DNA of 64,000 nucleotides. Source: UBA11612 sp963976395. Lineage in GTDB: Bacteria; Pseudomonadota; Alphaproteobacteria; Rhodospirillales; Rhodospirillaceae. The stretch lies in NCBI GenBank assembly GCA_963976395.1, contig CAXBLG010000004.1, positions 41,039 to 105,038 on the forward strand. Direction: 5' to 3'. Below, one piece after another: positions 34,809 to 44,165 of the stretch (positions are counted from its first letter, which is position 1; each line of letters starts with the position of its first letter). The notes beneath the pieces were generated by a model that was not told the DNA's origin, did not search any database, and saw only the letters and a program-made list of their open reading frames with translations. Made by a program: the position numbers and the translations under genes.

Positions 34809-34837
34809 TTGACTTTAAGCACACCCTCAGGTAGATG
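34809..34837 (+). promoter_or_regulatory. Candidate promoter of an orphan transcript
   Basis: TTGACT (34809-34814) and TAGATG (34832-34837) are 17 bases apart. The -35 is close to consensus, the -10 matches at three of six positions. It lies upstream of the strong terminator at 34952-34992, with no plus-strand protein gene between them. Confidence 0.3.
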
Positions 34838-34844
34838 TTCGGAC

Positions 34845-34998
34845 TATGTACACGACGCTCACACATTTGATGCCGAGCTTGACCTTGGCCAAATACACCG
34901 CCTCGGGGGGAGTGCGTTTGCGTACGTAATGTCTGCACAACATACGCCATAGCAAAAAGCCCCGCCGGCATACGAACCGCGGGGCTTTTTGCTTTTAT
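34845..34998 (+). ncRNA. Candidate small RNA ending in a strong terminator
   Basis: A near-perfect intrinsic terminator stands in the 340-bp region between a minus-strand gene (starting at 34665) and a plus-strand gene (starting at 35041). No plus-strand protein gene ends before it, so it implies a short transcript of about 150 bases, or a leader that is attenuated before the ABC exporter gene. Internal complementarity exists (GCGTA and TACGC around 34916-34946; CTATG near 34844 and CATAG near 34949). I do not recognise an RNA family. Confidence 0.35.
34952..34992 (+). terminator. Strong Rho-independent terminator
   Basis: GCAAAAAGCCCCGC (34952-34965) pairs perfectly over 14 bases with GCGGGGCTTTTTGC (34979-34992), with a 13-base loop and TTTT after it. 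It is 48 bases upstream of the exporter start. It also has A-rich flank for possible reverse use, but no minus-strand gene ends here. Confidence 0.8.
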
Positions 34999-35040
34999 AC
35001 CTACGTGCCTTTGTCACAACGCGCTTTAAGGACTCTGATT

Positions 35041-36894
35041 ATGCTGCCCTTTCGCTTTTTCGAGCGGTTGCTGGAACCCACAGCGGTTTCGCCTGAAGGC
35101 GCGCCGCCGGAGGGGCTATCTGCGTTCTACTGGCACTACATTCGCCAAGCACGCGGGTTGGTCTTCGCACTTTTCGTTTCCGGAGCGATAGTCGCCCTTC
35201 TCGATCTCCTCATTCCGATCTTTATCGGCCGCATCGTGAATTTGGTGTCAAATCATCCTCCAGCGACGCTCTTCACCGACTATTGGCCGGAACTAGCAGG
35301 CATGGCCGCAGTACAATTAATTCTGAGGCCTCTGGTTCTGCTTGTCCAAAATCTCGTGACGCACCAGTCTGTTATTGCTGGTCTATCAAACCTCATACGT
35401 TGGCAAAGCCACTGGCATGTTGTGCGTCAGGGCTGGACTTTTTTCCAGAACGATTTCGCCGGACGCATCGCCAATCGAGTCATGCAGACGGGGCCATCAA
35501 TCCGGGAAAGTGTTGTCTCAGCGGCGAATGCCGTTTGGTACATCCTGATCTATGGCGGCAGTGCCATCGGTGTACTTGCCAGCTTAGATTTTCGCCTCGC
35601 TGCCCCGGTCGCCGGATGGTTCGTCGCGTATCTGGCCTTGATGCGTTATTTCATCCCACGCCTGCGCGACCGGGCTCACAAAGTGTCTGATGCGAAATCA
35701 GCGCTGACCGGCAAAGTGGTCGATAGTTACACCAATATATTGACCGTCAAATTATTCGCCCGCGCGCGGGATGAGGATGAATTTGTCCGACTGTCCGTGG
35801 ATAATCACACGCTCGCGCACCGCAACATCCTTCGGCTTCTGACATTCTTCTCGCTTGTCTTATCGACGATGAACGCCTCGCTGGTCGTTGCTATGGGGGC
35901 AGTTGCCATTTGGCTATGGACCATTGGAGAGGTCGAAGTGGGCATCGTCGCCATGGTCCTGCCCCTGGCCTGGCAAGTCGCCAATATGTCCGGATGGGTC
36001 GCCTTCAACATCGCCGGCATCTTCGAAAATGTCGGCACCGTACAAGAGGGCATGAAGACCATCGCAGTGCCGCGCACCATGCGCGACCACATTGAGGCCG
36101 CACCGCTAAATATTGTGAAAGGCGGTGTGCGATTTGAGGACGTATCATTCGGATACGGCACTTCAAAAGGAGTGCTGCAAAACATTTCCTTAGATATCAC
36201 ACCCGGCGAACGCATTGGGCTGGTGGGTCCGTCGGGTGCCGGTAAGTCCACCATGGTCAACTTGCTGCTTCGTTTTTTTGATGTGGAGAGCGGGCGCATT
36301 CTTATCGACGGGCAGGACATTTCACAGGTCACTCAGGAGACCTTGCGCGCCAACATTGCAATGGTGACCCAGGATACTTCGCTGCTGCACAGGTCGATCC
36401 GCGACAACATCCGCTATGGTAAACCCGAGGCAGGAGATGAGGAAATCCGCGAAGCCGCCGCCCGCGCCCATGCCCTGGACTTCATTGAGGAGTTGGAAGA
36501 CTGGAAGGGCCGCACGGGTTTTGACGCACAGGTGGGTGAGCGCGGCGTCAAACTATCTGGCGGACAGCGACAACGCATAGCCCTGGCTCGCGTGATTCTG
36601 AAGAACGCACCAATTCTAGTCTTGGACGAAGCCACTTCCGCGCTGGATTCGGAAGTAGAAGCCGCCATCCAAGAGCAACTGAACACCCTTATGGAAGGGC
36701 GCACGGTGATTGCCATCGCCCACCGATTGTCCACCATCGCCCGCATGGATCGACTAGTGATTATGGATACAGGTCGCATCATCGAGACCGGCACACACGC
36801 TGAGTTGCTGGCCAACGACGGCACCTACGCACGTATGTGGAAACGTCAATCGGGCGGGTTTTTGGATGACGATATTGGGGTGAAAATTGACTAA
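35041..36894 (+). CDS. ABC exporter, fused permease and ATPase
   Basis: 617 residues from ATG 35041, behind AAGGAC; a GTG at 35005 is the alternative and would be very close to the terminator. The first half has six hydrophobic segments (type I exporter fold). The ATPase has GPSGAGKST (Walker A), LSGGQRQRIALAR (signature), ILVLDEATSALD (Walker B) and AHRLSTI. It would work as a homodimer in the inner membrane to export lipid, drug or peptide. The substrate is not apparent. Confidence 0.92.
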   Translation: MLPFRFFERLLEPTAVSPEGAPPEGLSAFYWHYIRQARGLVFALFVSGAIVALLDLLIPIFIGRIVNLVSNHPPATLFTDYWPELAGMAAVQLILRPLVLLVQNLVTHQSVIAGLSNLIRWQSHWHVVRQGWTFFQNDFAGRIANRVMQTGPSIRESVVSAANAVWYILIYGGSAIGVLASLDFRLAAPVAGWFVAYLALMRYFIPRLRDRAHKVSDAKSALTGKVVDSYTNILTVKLFARARDEDEFVRLSVDNHTLAHRNILRLLTFFSLVLSTMNASLVVAMGAVAIWLWTIGEVEVGIVAMVLPLAWQVANMSGWVAFNIAGIFENVGTVQEGMKTIAVPRTMRDHIEAAPLNIVKGGVRFEDVSFGYGTSKGVLQNISLDITPGERIGLVGPSGAGKSTMVNLLLRFFDVESGRILIDGQDISQVTQETLRANIAMVTQDTSLLHRSIRDNIRYGKPEAGDEEIREAAARAHALDFIEELEDWKGRTGFDAQVGERGVKLSGGQRQRIALARVILKNAPILVLDEATSALDSEVEAAIQEQLNTLMEGRTVIAIAHRLSTIARMDRLVIMDTGRIIETGTHAELLANDGTYARMWKRQSGGFLDDDIGVKID

Positions 36895-36902
36895 GGCAAT
36901 CC

Positions 36903-37478
36903 TCAGGCCGAACGGGTATTCCAGACGCGATAGCCCTCCAACACCGCCACTACGAGTAGGTGGAGCAAACCTGAGAGCGGATCGAAGGCTGTTAGAATCC
37001 AATGCGCGAATGTCAGTGCTGCGGCGAAATATACAAGGCGATGGAGTATTTTCCACCGCCGTCCCAGCCATCGCATCGACCAGTCATTGCTGGTAACAGC
37101 AAGTAAGAGGAAAACGACAAAGGCCACCCAGCCGGTTAACATAGCGGGCTCGATTGCCTCTGCGGCGATACGGTTGGGTTGTAGCCTGATGAGATAGGCG
37201 GCGAGATGGGGCACGGCAAAGGCAAAAGCCGCGACCCCGATGTGACGCCGGCGCAGCATAAGCCACTTCACCCAGCTTTGTTTAGGAAACAACATCCGCA
37301 AAGGCGTAATCGCCAGAGCCAGCATCATGAGACGCGCCGACATCTCGCCCGTGGCATGTATAAACTCGCCATAGACCATGTCGCCCATGGCATATCGCGC
37401 TACCGGCACCAGCCAAATCACGCCTAAAACGAGCCATAGAAAAAACGTGTGCTGCACGGTATTTCTTAATTGAATCAT
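36903..37478 (-). CDS. MsrQ-like haem membrane protein (ferric-reductase-like domain)
   Basis: 191 residues with five or six hydrophobic segments. The blocks HATGEMSARLMMLALAITPLRML, RRRHIGVAAFAFAVPHLAAY and HRLVYFAAALTFAHW show the conserved histidines and pattern of MsrQ/YedZ proteins, which donate electrons from quinol to a periplasmic reductase. No msrP gene is adjacent, so partner and role are open. It is convergent with the ABC exporter gene. Confidence 0.75.
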   Translation of the reverse strand: MIQLRNTVQHTFFLWLVLGVIWLVPVARYAMGDMVYGEFIHATGEMSARLMMLALAITPLRMLFPKQSWVKWLMLRRRHIGVAAFAFAVPHLAAYLIRLQPNRIAAEAIEPAMLTGWVAFVVFLLLAVTSNDWSMRWLGRRWKILHRLVYFAAALTFAHWILTAFDPLSGLLHLLVVAVLEGYRVWNTRSA

Positions 37479-37534
37479 GCTAATCTGGATTACGCTGAGA
37501 TGTTTGAATACGGCTATCGACTTGGAGAATTGTC

Positions 37535-38164
37535 ATGAAATTGATCACCGTTCTATCTCTTGTCGTCGGACTTTTCGCACTGACGCCATCATATGCTCAG
37601 GTAGGACAAAACAACTTTGTCCTTAATCCTAATCTTGCCGAAGAAAATGAACTAGTGTCCCTGCCTCATGCAAGCGCCGAACTGGTGTCAGCCATCACCA
37701 GCGGGCGCCCTTACTTGAACATGACAGCGCTTGATACAGTATTAAGCGAAACGTTGAATAACACGCAACGCGCGGAAGTGTACGGCAAGCTCTTTTTGCC
37801 TATCAACCTAAACACTGCGAGCGAAGATGAAATCATGCTGATCCCCGGCATGAGCGGGCGCATGACCCATGAGTTCGAAGAGTACCGCCCCTATACCTCG
37901 TTAGAACAATTTCGCCGGGAAATCGGCAAATACGTAGACGAGGATGAAGTTGCCCGGTTCGAGCAATACGTCTTCGTACCGCTTAAACTGAATTCGGCCA
38001 GTTCAGAAGACCTCGCAACCATTCCCGGTATGTCCCGGCGCATGGTTCACGAGTTCGAGGAGTACCGCCCTTATGAAAGTATGGAGCAGTTCCGCCGCGA
38101 AATCGGTAAGTACGTGGATGAGAACGAAGTTGCCCGGCTCGAACGTTACGTGACCTTGGATTAA
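37535..38164 (+). CDS. Exported helix-hairpin-helix protein with internal duplication
   Basis: 209 residues with a signal peptide (to SYAQ). Two nearly identical repeats of about 57 residues: one has LNTASEDEIMLIPGMSGRMT and EFEEYRPYTSLEQFRREIG, the other LNSASSEDLATIPGMSRRMV and EFEEYRPYESMEQFRREIG. A more degenerate third unit precedes them. Such helix-hairpin-helix units bind DNA in ComEA, but exported proteins of this sort can also be scaffold-like. There is no competence operon here. Confidence 0.7.
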   Translation: MKLITVLSLVVGLFALTPSYAQVGQNNFVLNPNLAEENELVSLPHASAELVSAITSGRPYLNMTALDTVLSETLNNTQRAEVYGKLFLPINLNTASEDEIMLIPGMSGRMTHEFEEYRPYTSLEQFRREIGKYVDEDEVARFEQYVFVPLKLNSASSEDLATIPGMSRRMVHEFEEYRPYESMEQFRREIGKYVDENEVARLERYVTLD

Positions 38165-38180
38165 CGTCCCGTTATGTGTC

Positions 38181-38510
38181 TTACAGCGTATTTTGTATCT
38201 TGTGCCCGTGGGTCTCGGCCCATTCGTGCATAGATGAAAGAATATCCTTAAGAGTTAATCCCAAAGGCGAGAGACTGTATTCAACCCGGGGCGGAATCTC
38301 GCGGTAGTCATGCCGCGTAACCAGACCGCTGGCCTCCATCTCGCGCAATTGTTTGGCCAGCGTCCGGTGCGTGATACCCGAAAGCTCGCGCTGAAGCTGG
38401 TTGAACCGCTTGGTGCCTTCGAGCAGCTGATGGATGATCATCACCTTCCAGCGACCAGAAATGGCCCTAAGGGTAAGCTCTACCGGGCAGGAAACAGCCT
38501 TCTTCGTCAT
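38181..38510 (-). CDS. HxlR family regulator
   Basis: 109 residues. SCPVELTLRAISGRWKVMIIHQLLEG carries the conserved Cys near the start, which in YodB-type members senses quinones or diamide. The rest is a winged helix (FNQLQRELSGITHRTLAKQL). It is divergent from the pirin and FMN reductase genes, and probably represses them. Confidence 0.88.
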   Translation of the reverse strand: MTKKAVSCPVELTLRAISGRWKVMIIHQLLEGTKRFNQLQRELSGITHRTLAKQLREMEASGLVTRHDYREIPPRVEYSLSPLGLTLKDILSSMHEWAETHGHKIQNTL

Positions 38511-38516
38511 CTTTAC

Positions 38517-38537
38517 AGTATCCTAAAGGACCGTACT
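38517..38537. promoter_or_regulatory. Candidate HxlR operator
   Basis: Within the 134-bp divergent region, AGTA (38517-38520) and TACT (38534-38537) flank TCCTAAAGGA, itself an inverted TCCT/AGGA. It is directly adjacent to the HxlR start codon. The site is a guess from symmetry and position. Confidence 0.25.
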
Positions 38538-38644
38538 TGTATTTATATCGTGTAAATCCCTAATGTAGCTCTATATCCAAAACAATCCAGCAAGAAGGCG
38601 CATCCGAAAAGATAGCCACGGTAGAGCGCCTCAGGAGATCTGTC

Positions 38645-39496
38645 ATGAAACAGCTTTCGAGAGTTTACCGCGCGACCGAAGGTCATTGGGTCGGCGACGG
38701 CTTCCCGGTCCGCACCATGTTTTCCTACAGCACCCATGGAGCCGACATCAGCCCGTTCCTGCTGCTGGACTATGCCGGTCCAACAGAGTTTCCGGGCTCG
38801 TCCCGCCCGCGCGGGGTAGGCCAGCACCCCCACAGGGGATTCGAGACCGTGACCATCGTCTATCAGGGCGAAGTAGAGCACCGCGATACGGCTGGTAACC
38901 AGGGCCGGATCGGCCCTGGAGATGTGCAGTGGATGACGGCCGCCAAAGGTATTCTTCATGAGGAAATGCACGGTCAGGCTTTCACCGAAAACGGCGGCAC
39001 CCTTGAAATGGTACAGCTGTGGGTCAACCTGCCGGCCAAGGACAAGATGAAGGAGCCGAGGTATCAGGAAATAGTAGGTGCCACGATACCCGTTGTGAAA
39101 CTTGGAGTGGATGGCAGCCTTGCGCGCATCATTGCCGGCGAGTTTGACGGCACAAAAGGCCCCGCACGTACCTTCACGCAAATCAATCTCTGGGACTTAC
39201 GGTTGAAGGCCGGCCACAAAACGGAACTGACCGTGCCGGACGGTTTCAGCACTATCATGCTTGTGCTCAATGGGCGGGTCCGCTTGAACGACAGCGAAAA
39301 TGTAGGGACGGCCGAACTCGCCTTGTTTGAACATGAGGGCGAGCGCATGAGCGTTGAAGCACAGACAGATACAACGCTTCTTGTCATGAGCGGGGAACCC
39401 ATCGACGAACCTATCGTTGGCCAAGGTCCGTTTGTGATGAATACCCGCGAGGAAATCGGCCAGGCCATGGCAGACTTCCATGCTGGACGATTCTAG
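38645..39496 (+). CDS. Pirin family protein
   Basis: 283 residues, two cupin domains. The metal ligands are in QHPHRGFET (two His) and ILHEEMHG (His and Glu). Bacterial pirins such as YhhW have quercetinase activity and others respond to redox state. With the HxlR regulator and FMN reductase the gene forms a probable quinone or aromatic stress module. Confidence 0.9.
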   Translation: MKQLSRVYRATEGHWVGDGFPVRTMFSYSTHGADISPFLLLDYAGPTEFPGSSRPRGVGQHPHRGFETVTIVYQGEVEHRDTAGNQGRIGPGDVQWMTAAKGILHEEMHGQAFTENGGTLEMVQLWVNLPAKDKMKEPRYQEIVGATIPVVKLGVDGSLARIIAGEFDGTKGPARTFTQINLWDLRLKAGHKTELTVPDGFSTIMLVLNGRVRLNDSENVGTAELALFEHEGERMSVEAQTDTTLLVMSGEPIDEPIVGQGPFVMNTREEIGQAMADFHAGRF

Positions 39497-39559
39497 AGCT
39501 ACAGTTTGCTGCGGCGTGTCAAATACTCACGCCGCAGCACATTTCATTAGGGACGTATT

Positions 39560-40120
39560 ATGATTAAAATCGTTGGTGTTTCCGGAAGCCTCCGCGAAGG
39601 CTCTCTCAACAGCGCCTTGCTGCGCGCGGCAGCGGGCGTCATGCCCGAAGGATCGGAACTTGTCATCGGCACAATCGAGGGCATCCCTCTCTACAACGGC
39701 GACCTCGAGGACAATGAGGGCATTCCGAAAGCGGTGGAAACCCTCAAGACCTTGATCGCGGGTGCCGACGGACTATTGATCTCAACACCGGAGTACAACA
39801 ACTCCGTCCCCGGCGTGCTCAAGAACGCCATGGATTGGCTGTCCCGCCCCCCGGCCGACTCCCCGAAAGTGTACCGCGGCAGACCTGTCGCGGTCATCGG
39901 GGCTTCACCAAGCGGCTTTGGGACACTTCTTGCTCAGAACGCATGGCTGCCTGTCTTGCGAGCCTTAGGCACACGCCCCTGGTTCGGGGGCCGCCTCACG
40001 GTGTCCCGCGCCCACACTGCTTTCGATGAAAGCGGCGCGCTCACCGATGAGGCCATCAAGACTCAACTCACTGAATTTATGAGCGGCTTCGTTGCATTCA
40101 CGCGCGCACCGGCAAGCTAA
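39560..40120 (+). CDS. NADPH-dependent FMN reductase (quinone/chromate reductase type)
   Basis: 186 residues, flavodoxin-like. GVSGSLREGSLN is the phosphate-binding loop for FMN; STPEYNNSVPGVLKNAMDW is the second family motif. Such enzymes do two-electron reduction of quinones, chromate or azo dyes. It lies 63 bases after the pirin gene in the same direction. Convergent, 4-base overlap with the MscS gene. Confidence 0.9.
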   Translation: MIKIVGVSGSLREGSLNSALLRAAAGVMPEGSELVIGTIEGIPLYNGDLEDNEGIPKAVETLKTLIAGADGLLISTPEYNNSVPGVLKNAMDWLSRPPADSPKVYRGRPVAVIGASPSGFGTLLAQNAWLPVLRALGTRPWFGGRLTVSRAHTAFDESGALTDEAIKTQLTEFMSGFVAFTRAPAS

Positions 40121-41433
40121 ACGTCCTTGCGGTTGAGGACATTGATTTCGCGCTGCGGGAACGGAATTTCAATACCGTTGGCGCTGAGCGCGGTCCAGAT
40201 CATAAGCAACAAGTCCGCGCCGACACGGTTCTCGCCGTCGTCTATGCCTTCCATCCAAAACTCGACCAGGATGTTGATGCCGGAATCTCCGAAGCTTTCG
40301 ATCTCCGCGTCCGGCCGCTCGGCCAGGGTGACCTCCTCGCCGCTCAGCACCTTGGGGTGACTCGCCACAACCTTGCGGACAATCTCAAACATCGATTCCA
40401 AGTCTGTTTTGTAGGCAACCTGGAAATTCAAAGCATAGCGTTGCTTTTGATTGTTGTGTGTCCAGTTGGTGAATACGGTGGTGATGAAATGCTCGTTCGG
40501 CACCATGATGTCTTTGCCGTCGTATGTCTCGAGCGTCGCCGAGCGCATGGTCAGTTCCCGCAAAGTGCCCGCGCGACCATCCTCTAGTTCAATATAGTCG
40601 CCAATGGTTATCGAACGGTCGAGCAAGATGATCAGGCCGGAGATAAAATTGGAGGCAATCTGCTGCAACCCAAATCCGAGTCCGACGCCAAGGGCGCCAC
40701 CGAATACCGCAAGGGCCGTCAGATCGACCCCCATCACTTGCAACAGCAGGAGAAAGATGACGATGTACAAACCGATTTGGAACAGCTTAGCGATAACTTC
40801 ACGCGTGCCGGCATCAAGTGCGGGCTGACCACGAATAACTTTCTGGCCGGTAGCATTGGAGACACGGCCCAGCCAAAAGAGAAGCACACCGAATATGATC
40901 GTCCGCAATGCTGCGTAAACCGATACTCGAATATTGCCGACTTCCAGTGACAAGGCATCAAGATAGGTGATGACATCACCGAGCCAGCCGAACATATAAA
41001 GAACGGCAATTGGAATACCGATCCACTTCAGCAAGCGAACAATGCCTGCATTACCGACAAAGTGACCAGCGAGCCGATAGCCGAAATATATGGCGGTGAG
41101 TCCTTGCGCGGTACGCACAAGCCAGGCAGCCCCGAATAAATCGACACTGAGCGGAATCGCCGCACCCAGGGTCACAATGCTAAAAAATGGGACAAATAAT
41201 TTTTGGATATTGTGGAGTCCGGTGCGCAGGTCGAGAAACGCTCCTGGCAGCGGAGGATCGCGAAACACTTTCACGCGTGCTGTTACAAGCCGCGCTAAAA
41301 CCCAGGCCAAAAGCAAGGCTGCAAGAACCACTGCACCCTGAGCATAAAAGGTTGGGTTTTGCAGATGCTCTAGCGCCGTCTGCCAGCGCTCTCCGACATG
41401 CTGCGCCACTTGTTTGATCAGATCACCATCCAT
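40117..41433 (-). CDS. Mechanosensitive ion channel, MscS family
   Basis: 438 residues. Several hydrophobic segments in the first 250 residues lead to the pore-lining helix (TALAVFGGALGVGLGFGLQQIASNFISGLIIL) and the beta domain (GDYIELEDGRAGTLREL, VPNEHFITTVFTNW). The N-terminal extension makes it larger than E. coli MscS, similar to YnaI types. It protects against osmotic downshock. Confidence 0.9.
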   Translation of the reverse strand: MDGDLIKQVAQHVGERWQTALEHLQNPTFYAQGAVVLAALLLAWVLARLVTARVKVFRDPPLPGAFLDLRTGLHNIQKLFVPFFSIVTLGAAIPLSVDLFGAAWLVRTAQGLTAIYFGYRLAGHFVGNAGIVRLLKWIGIPIAVLYMFGWLGDVITYLDALSLEVGNIRVSVYAALRTIIFGVLLFWLGRVSNATGQKVIRGQPALDAGTREVIAKLFQIGLYIVIFLLLLQVMGVDLTALAVFGGALGVGLGFGLQQIASNFISGLIILLDRSITIGDYIELEDGRAGTLRELTMRSATLETYDGKDIMVPNEHFITTVFTNWTHNNQKQRYALNFQVAYKTDLESMFEIVRKVVASHPKVLSGEEVTLAERPDAEIESFGDSGINILVEFWMEGIDDGENRVGADLLLMIWTALSANGIEIPFPQREINVLNRKDV

Positions 41434-41563
41434 GAAACGTTCGTCACCTGGCTGCGGTATGAAAAACTATGCGAATCAAGGGATAAATCTCGCAGACAAA
41501 CGTAACATGAAACGACCGAAGCGTGTCTCCCTTCTCAATTCTCTTCATTAACTGGCCTTACAC

Positions 41564-42688
41564 CTAGCGGAGCCGAGGCCGTCGTTCAAATGTAACTGAT
41601 TTGACCAGAGCATATACCGGCGCATCAATACTCAGCCCGAGGTCCGCAACCGCCGCGCGCGTGACACGTGAGCGGATTTTGGCACCGCCGATATCGACAA
41701 GAATTTCAGCATACGCCGTACCCGATTCTTCACGAATTTCGGCGACAATGCCTTTCAGAATATTTCGTACGCTAATGCCGATCGGCATTTGCGTTGCGAG
41801 CGATACGTCCCGTGCGCGTACGCGCAGTCGGACTTCATCGCCCGCAGCCACCTTCACAAGCGGGGTCACAAAACTCTGTCCGTGATGATCGAAATGTGTG
41901 AGCTGAAACTTTTCATCATGTCGCACAACACGCGCCGCCAGCACCACTCCTGCCTCGAAACGGTCGGCGGAGTCCGTCAAATCCAAACGCTCTAGAACGC
42001 TTGTGACATCTCCCTCCATGGCCACTTTGCCATTCGACAATACCACCATGCGGTCCGCCAATCGGGCAACCTCGGCAATATCATGGCTGACGTAAACTAT
42101 TGGGATAGAGAGATGTTCGTGTAGGGTTTCAAGGTAGGGTAGAATCTCCTCTTTCGTTTCGTGATCAAGCGCGGCTAACGGCTCGTCCATCAAGAGGAGT
42201 TCAGGTTGCGATAAAAGCGCTCGGCCGACAGCAACCCGTTGCCGCTCACCGCCGGACAGCGCTCCAGGCGTTCGGTTCAGCAGCGTCTCCAGCCCGAGCA
42301 TGTCCACCGCATCACCGAATTTCACCCCCCCGTCCGACGCTTGCCCTCGCACGTGTCCTTGTACGCGTTGCGCCCCAAAGAGCAGGTTTTTGTGCACCGT
42401 AAGATGAGCAAACAGGCTTGCTTCCTGAAAGACATACCCCACGGCCCGCCGATAAGGTTTCAGGAAGACGCCGCGCCCGTCGTCCTGCCATACTTGATTA
42501 TTCACCGCGAGACGTCCGGGCAGATGCCGCAACCCGGCCATACACCTCAGAATGGTTGTTTTGCCGCAGCCCGATGGACCGAACAGCGCGGTAATACCGC
42601 GCATGGGCGTCTCAAAAGCGACATCGAGGACAAAGCCGCCCAGCGCACCTGCGAATCTCGCTTCGATTTTAGCGTCCTCTGCCGTCAT
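41564..42688 (-). CDS. modC: Molybdate ABC transporter ATPase
   Basis: 374 residues. GPSGCGKTTILRCMAG (Walker A), LSGGERQRVAVGRAL (signature), LLMDEPLAALD (Walker B) and the C-terminal molybdate-binding/TOBE type domain (VRARDVSLATQMP, then the ISVRNILKGIV block). It energises ModB. The start overlaps the ModB stop by four bases. Confidence 0.93.
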   Translation of the reverse strand: MTAEDAKIEARFAGALGGFVLDVAFETPMRGITALFGPSGCGKTTILRCMAGLRHLPGRLAVNNQVWQDDGRGVFLKPYRRAVGYVFQEASLFAHLTVHKNLLFGAQRVQGHVRGQASDGGVKFGDAVDMLGLETLLNRTPGALSGGERQRVAVGRALLSQPELLLMDEPLAALDHETKEEILPYLETLHEHLSIPIVYVSHDIAEVARLADRMVVLSNGKVAMEGDVTSVLERLDLTDSADRFEAGVVLAARVVRHDEKFQLTHFDHHGQSFVTPLVKVAAGDEVRLRVRARDVSLATQMPIGISVRNILKGIVAEIREESGTAYAEILVDIGGAKIRSRVTRAAVADLGLSIDAPVYALVKSVTFERRPRLR

Positions 42689-43368
42689 GACTCAGATCGC
42701 TCCGTACGCTTCTGCAGCACCATTGTGGAAAGGATCACAACGAAGGCAAACACAAGCATGCCTCCCGCCAAGATGTTCGCTTCGGTCCAGCGCAGCGTTT
42801 CCACATAGTCGTAAATCGCAACTGACAGAACTTTGGTTTCGCCCGGAATGTTGCCGCCAATCATCAGCACCACGCCGAACTCACCCACCGTATGCGCGAA
42901 CCCCAAGACCGCGCCGGTGATAAAGCCGGGTCGCGCCAAAGGCACCGCCACCGACCAGAACGCATCCCATGGCGACGCCCGCAATGTGGCGGCCACTTCC
43001 AAAGGTCGCTCGCCAAAAGATTCAAACGCATTGCGGATAGGTTGGACGACGAACGGCAAAGAATAAATCACCGAGCCGATCACCAGTCCCTCGAAGGTAA
43101 AGGCCAACGACCTACCGCCGAACAATCCGGCGATCCAACCTCCCGGGCCTTCCGGTCCTAGGGCGATCAGCAAGTAAAAGCCAAGAACGGTCGGCGGCAG
43201 CACCAGCGGCAACGCAACCACGGCGGCCACCGCTTCCTTCCATCTGGCTTTTGAACGCGCGAGCCACCAGGCGATTGGCGTACCAACCAGCAGCAGCACG
43301 ATGGTAGTGACCGTAGCCAATTCGAGGGTCAGCCGGATCGGCGGCCAGAGTTCTGTAAAATCAGACAT
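42685..43368 (-). CDS. modB: Molybdate ABC transporter permease
   Basis: 227 residues with five or six hydrophobic segments. The EAA motif region (AATLRASPWDAFWSVAVPLARPGFITGAVLGFAHTVGEFG) is the contact with ModC. Middle gene of modABC; the end overlaps the modC ATG. Confidence 0.93.
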   Translation of the reverse strand: MSDFTELWPPIRLTLELATVTTIVLLLVGTPIAWWLARSKARWKEAVAAVVALPLVLPPTVLGFYLLIALGPEGPGGWIAGLFGGRSLAFTFEGLVIGSVIYSLPFVVQPIRNAFESFGERPLEVAATLRASPWDAFWSVAVPLARPGFITGAVLGFAHTVGEFGVVLMIGGNIPGETKVLSVAIYDYVETLRWTEANILAGGMLVFAFVVILSTMVLQKRTERSES

Positions 43369-43377
43369 GGTGTAAGG

Positions 43378-44160
43378 TTACGGGGAATCTCCGGCGCCGT
43401 AACCGAATTTTTCTTTCACAGCCCGGGCAGCGGGGCCTTTTAGAAAAGTCATAAATGCCCGTGCCGCGTTGTTGTTCGCCCCGCGGTTCAGCAGCACGGT
43501 ATCTTGCGCTATGACAGAATGAAAGCTCTCGGGCACCAGCCAGCGAGACCCTGCGTGATGCTGTGCCACCTGAGACAGAGCGACAAAGCCTAACTCGGCA
43601 TTGCCGGTGGCCACGAATTGATAAGCCTGAGCAATATTGCCGCCTTGGACAATCTTGTCCTCAAGAGCTTTGTAAACGCCCAGTGCCTTCATGGTCTCAA
43701 TTGCTGCGGACCCGTATGGAGCGGTCACCGGATTGGCGATGGCAAGCTTGGCAAAAGGAGAACGTTCAAGGGTTCGCTCGCCCTTTACCATCTCAGAATC
43801 TTGACTGAACAAAGCAATCCGGCCTGTCGCATAGGTAAAGCGTGTGTCCGGCACGGCATAGCCATCTTGCACGGCTCGCTTGGGCCGCACCTGGTCTGCG
43901 GCCAAAAAAACATCAAACGGTGCGCCCTGGGTAATTTGCGCATAGATCTGCCCGGTCGAGCCGAAACTGAACACGACTGCGTGCCCGCTCTGGACCTCAA
44001 ACTGCGCACCAATCTCTTTGGCCGCTTCAGTGAAATTAGCTGCAACAGCGACTCTGACAACCTCCGCGTGACAAGCCGACGACGCAATTGCTGCCAGAAC
44101 AGCACCGACACTGAGCAGTATCCAGTTAGAACTCCTCAGTAAGTACAATGAAATCAACAC
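43378..44160 (-). CDS. modA: Molybdate-binding periplasmic protein
   Basis: 260 residues. A signal peptide ends near SACHA, then VVRVAVAANFTEAAKEIG and VFSFGSTGQIYAQI, the oxyanion-binding layout of ModA. The start is a GTG (44160) with GGAGG 6 bases upstream; that GGAGG lies in an inverted repeat arm. It delivers molybdate to ModBC. Confidence 0.93.
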   Translation of the reverse strand: MLISLYLLRSSNWILLSVGAVLAAIASSACHAEVVRVAVAANFTEAAKEIGAQFEVQSGHAVVFSFGSTGQIYAQITQGAPFDVFLAADQVRPKRAVQDGYAVPDTRFTYATGRIALFSQDSEMVKGERTLERSPFAKLAIANPVTAPYGSAAIETMKALGVYKALEDKIVQGGNIAQAYQFVATGNAELGFVALSQVAQHHAGSRWLVPESFHSVIAQDTVLLNRGANNNAARAFMTFLKGPAARAVKEKFGYGAGDSP

Positions 44161-44165
44161 AAGGC

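Noticed and set aside
34789..34971. 60-codon minus-strand frame in the orphan-terminator region
   Set aside because: No Shine-Dalgarno or motif; the terminator and possible RNA explain the region better.
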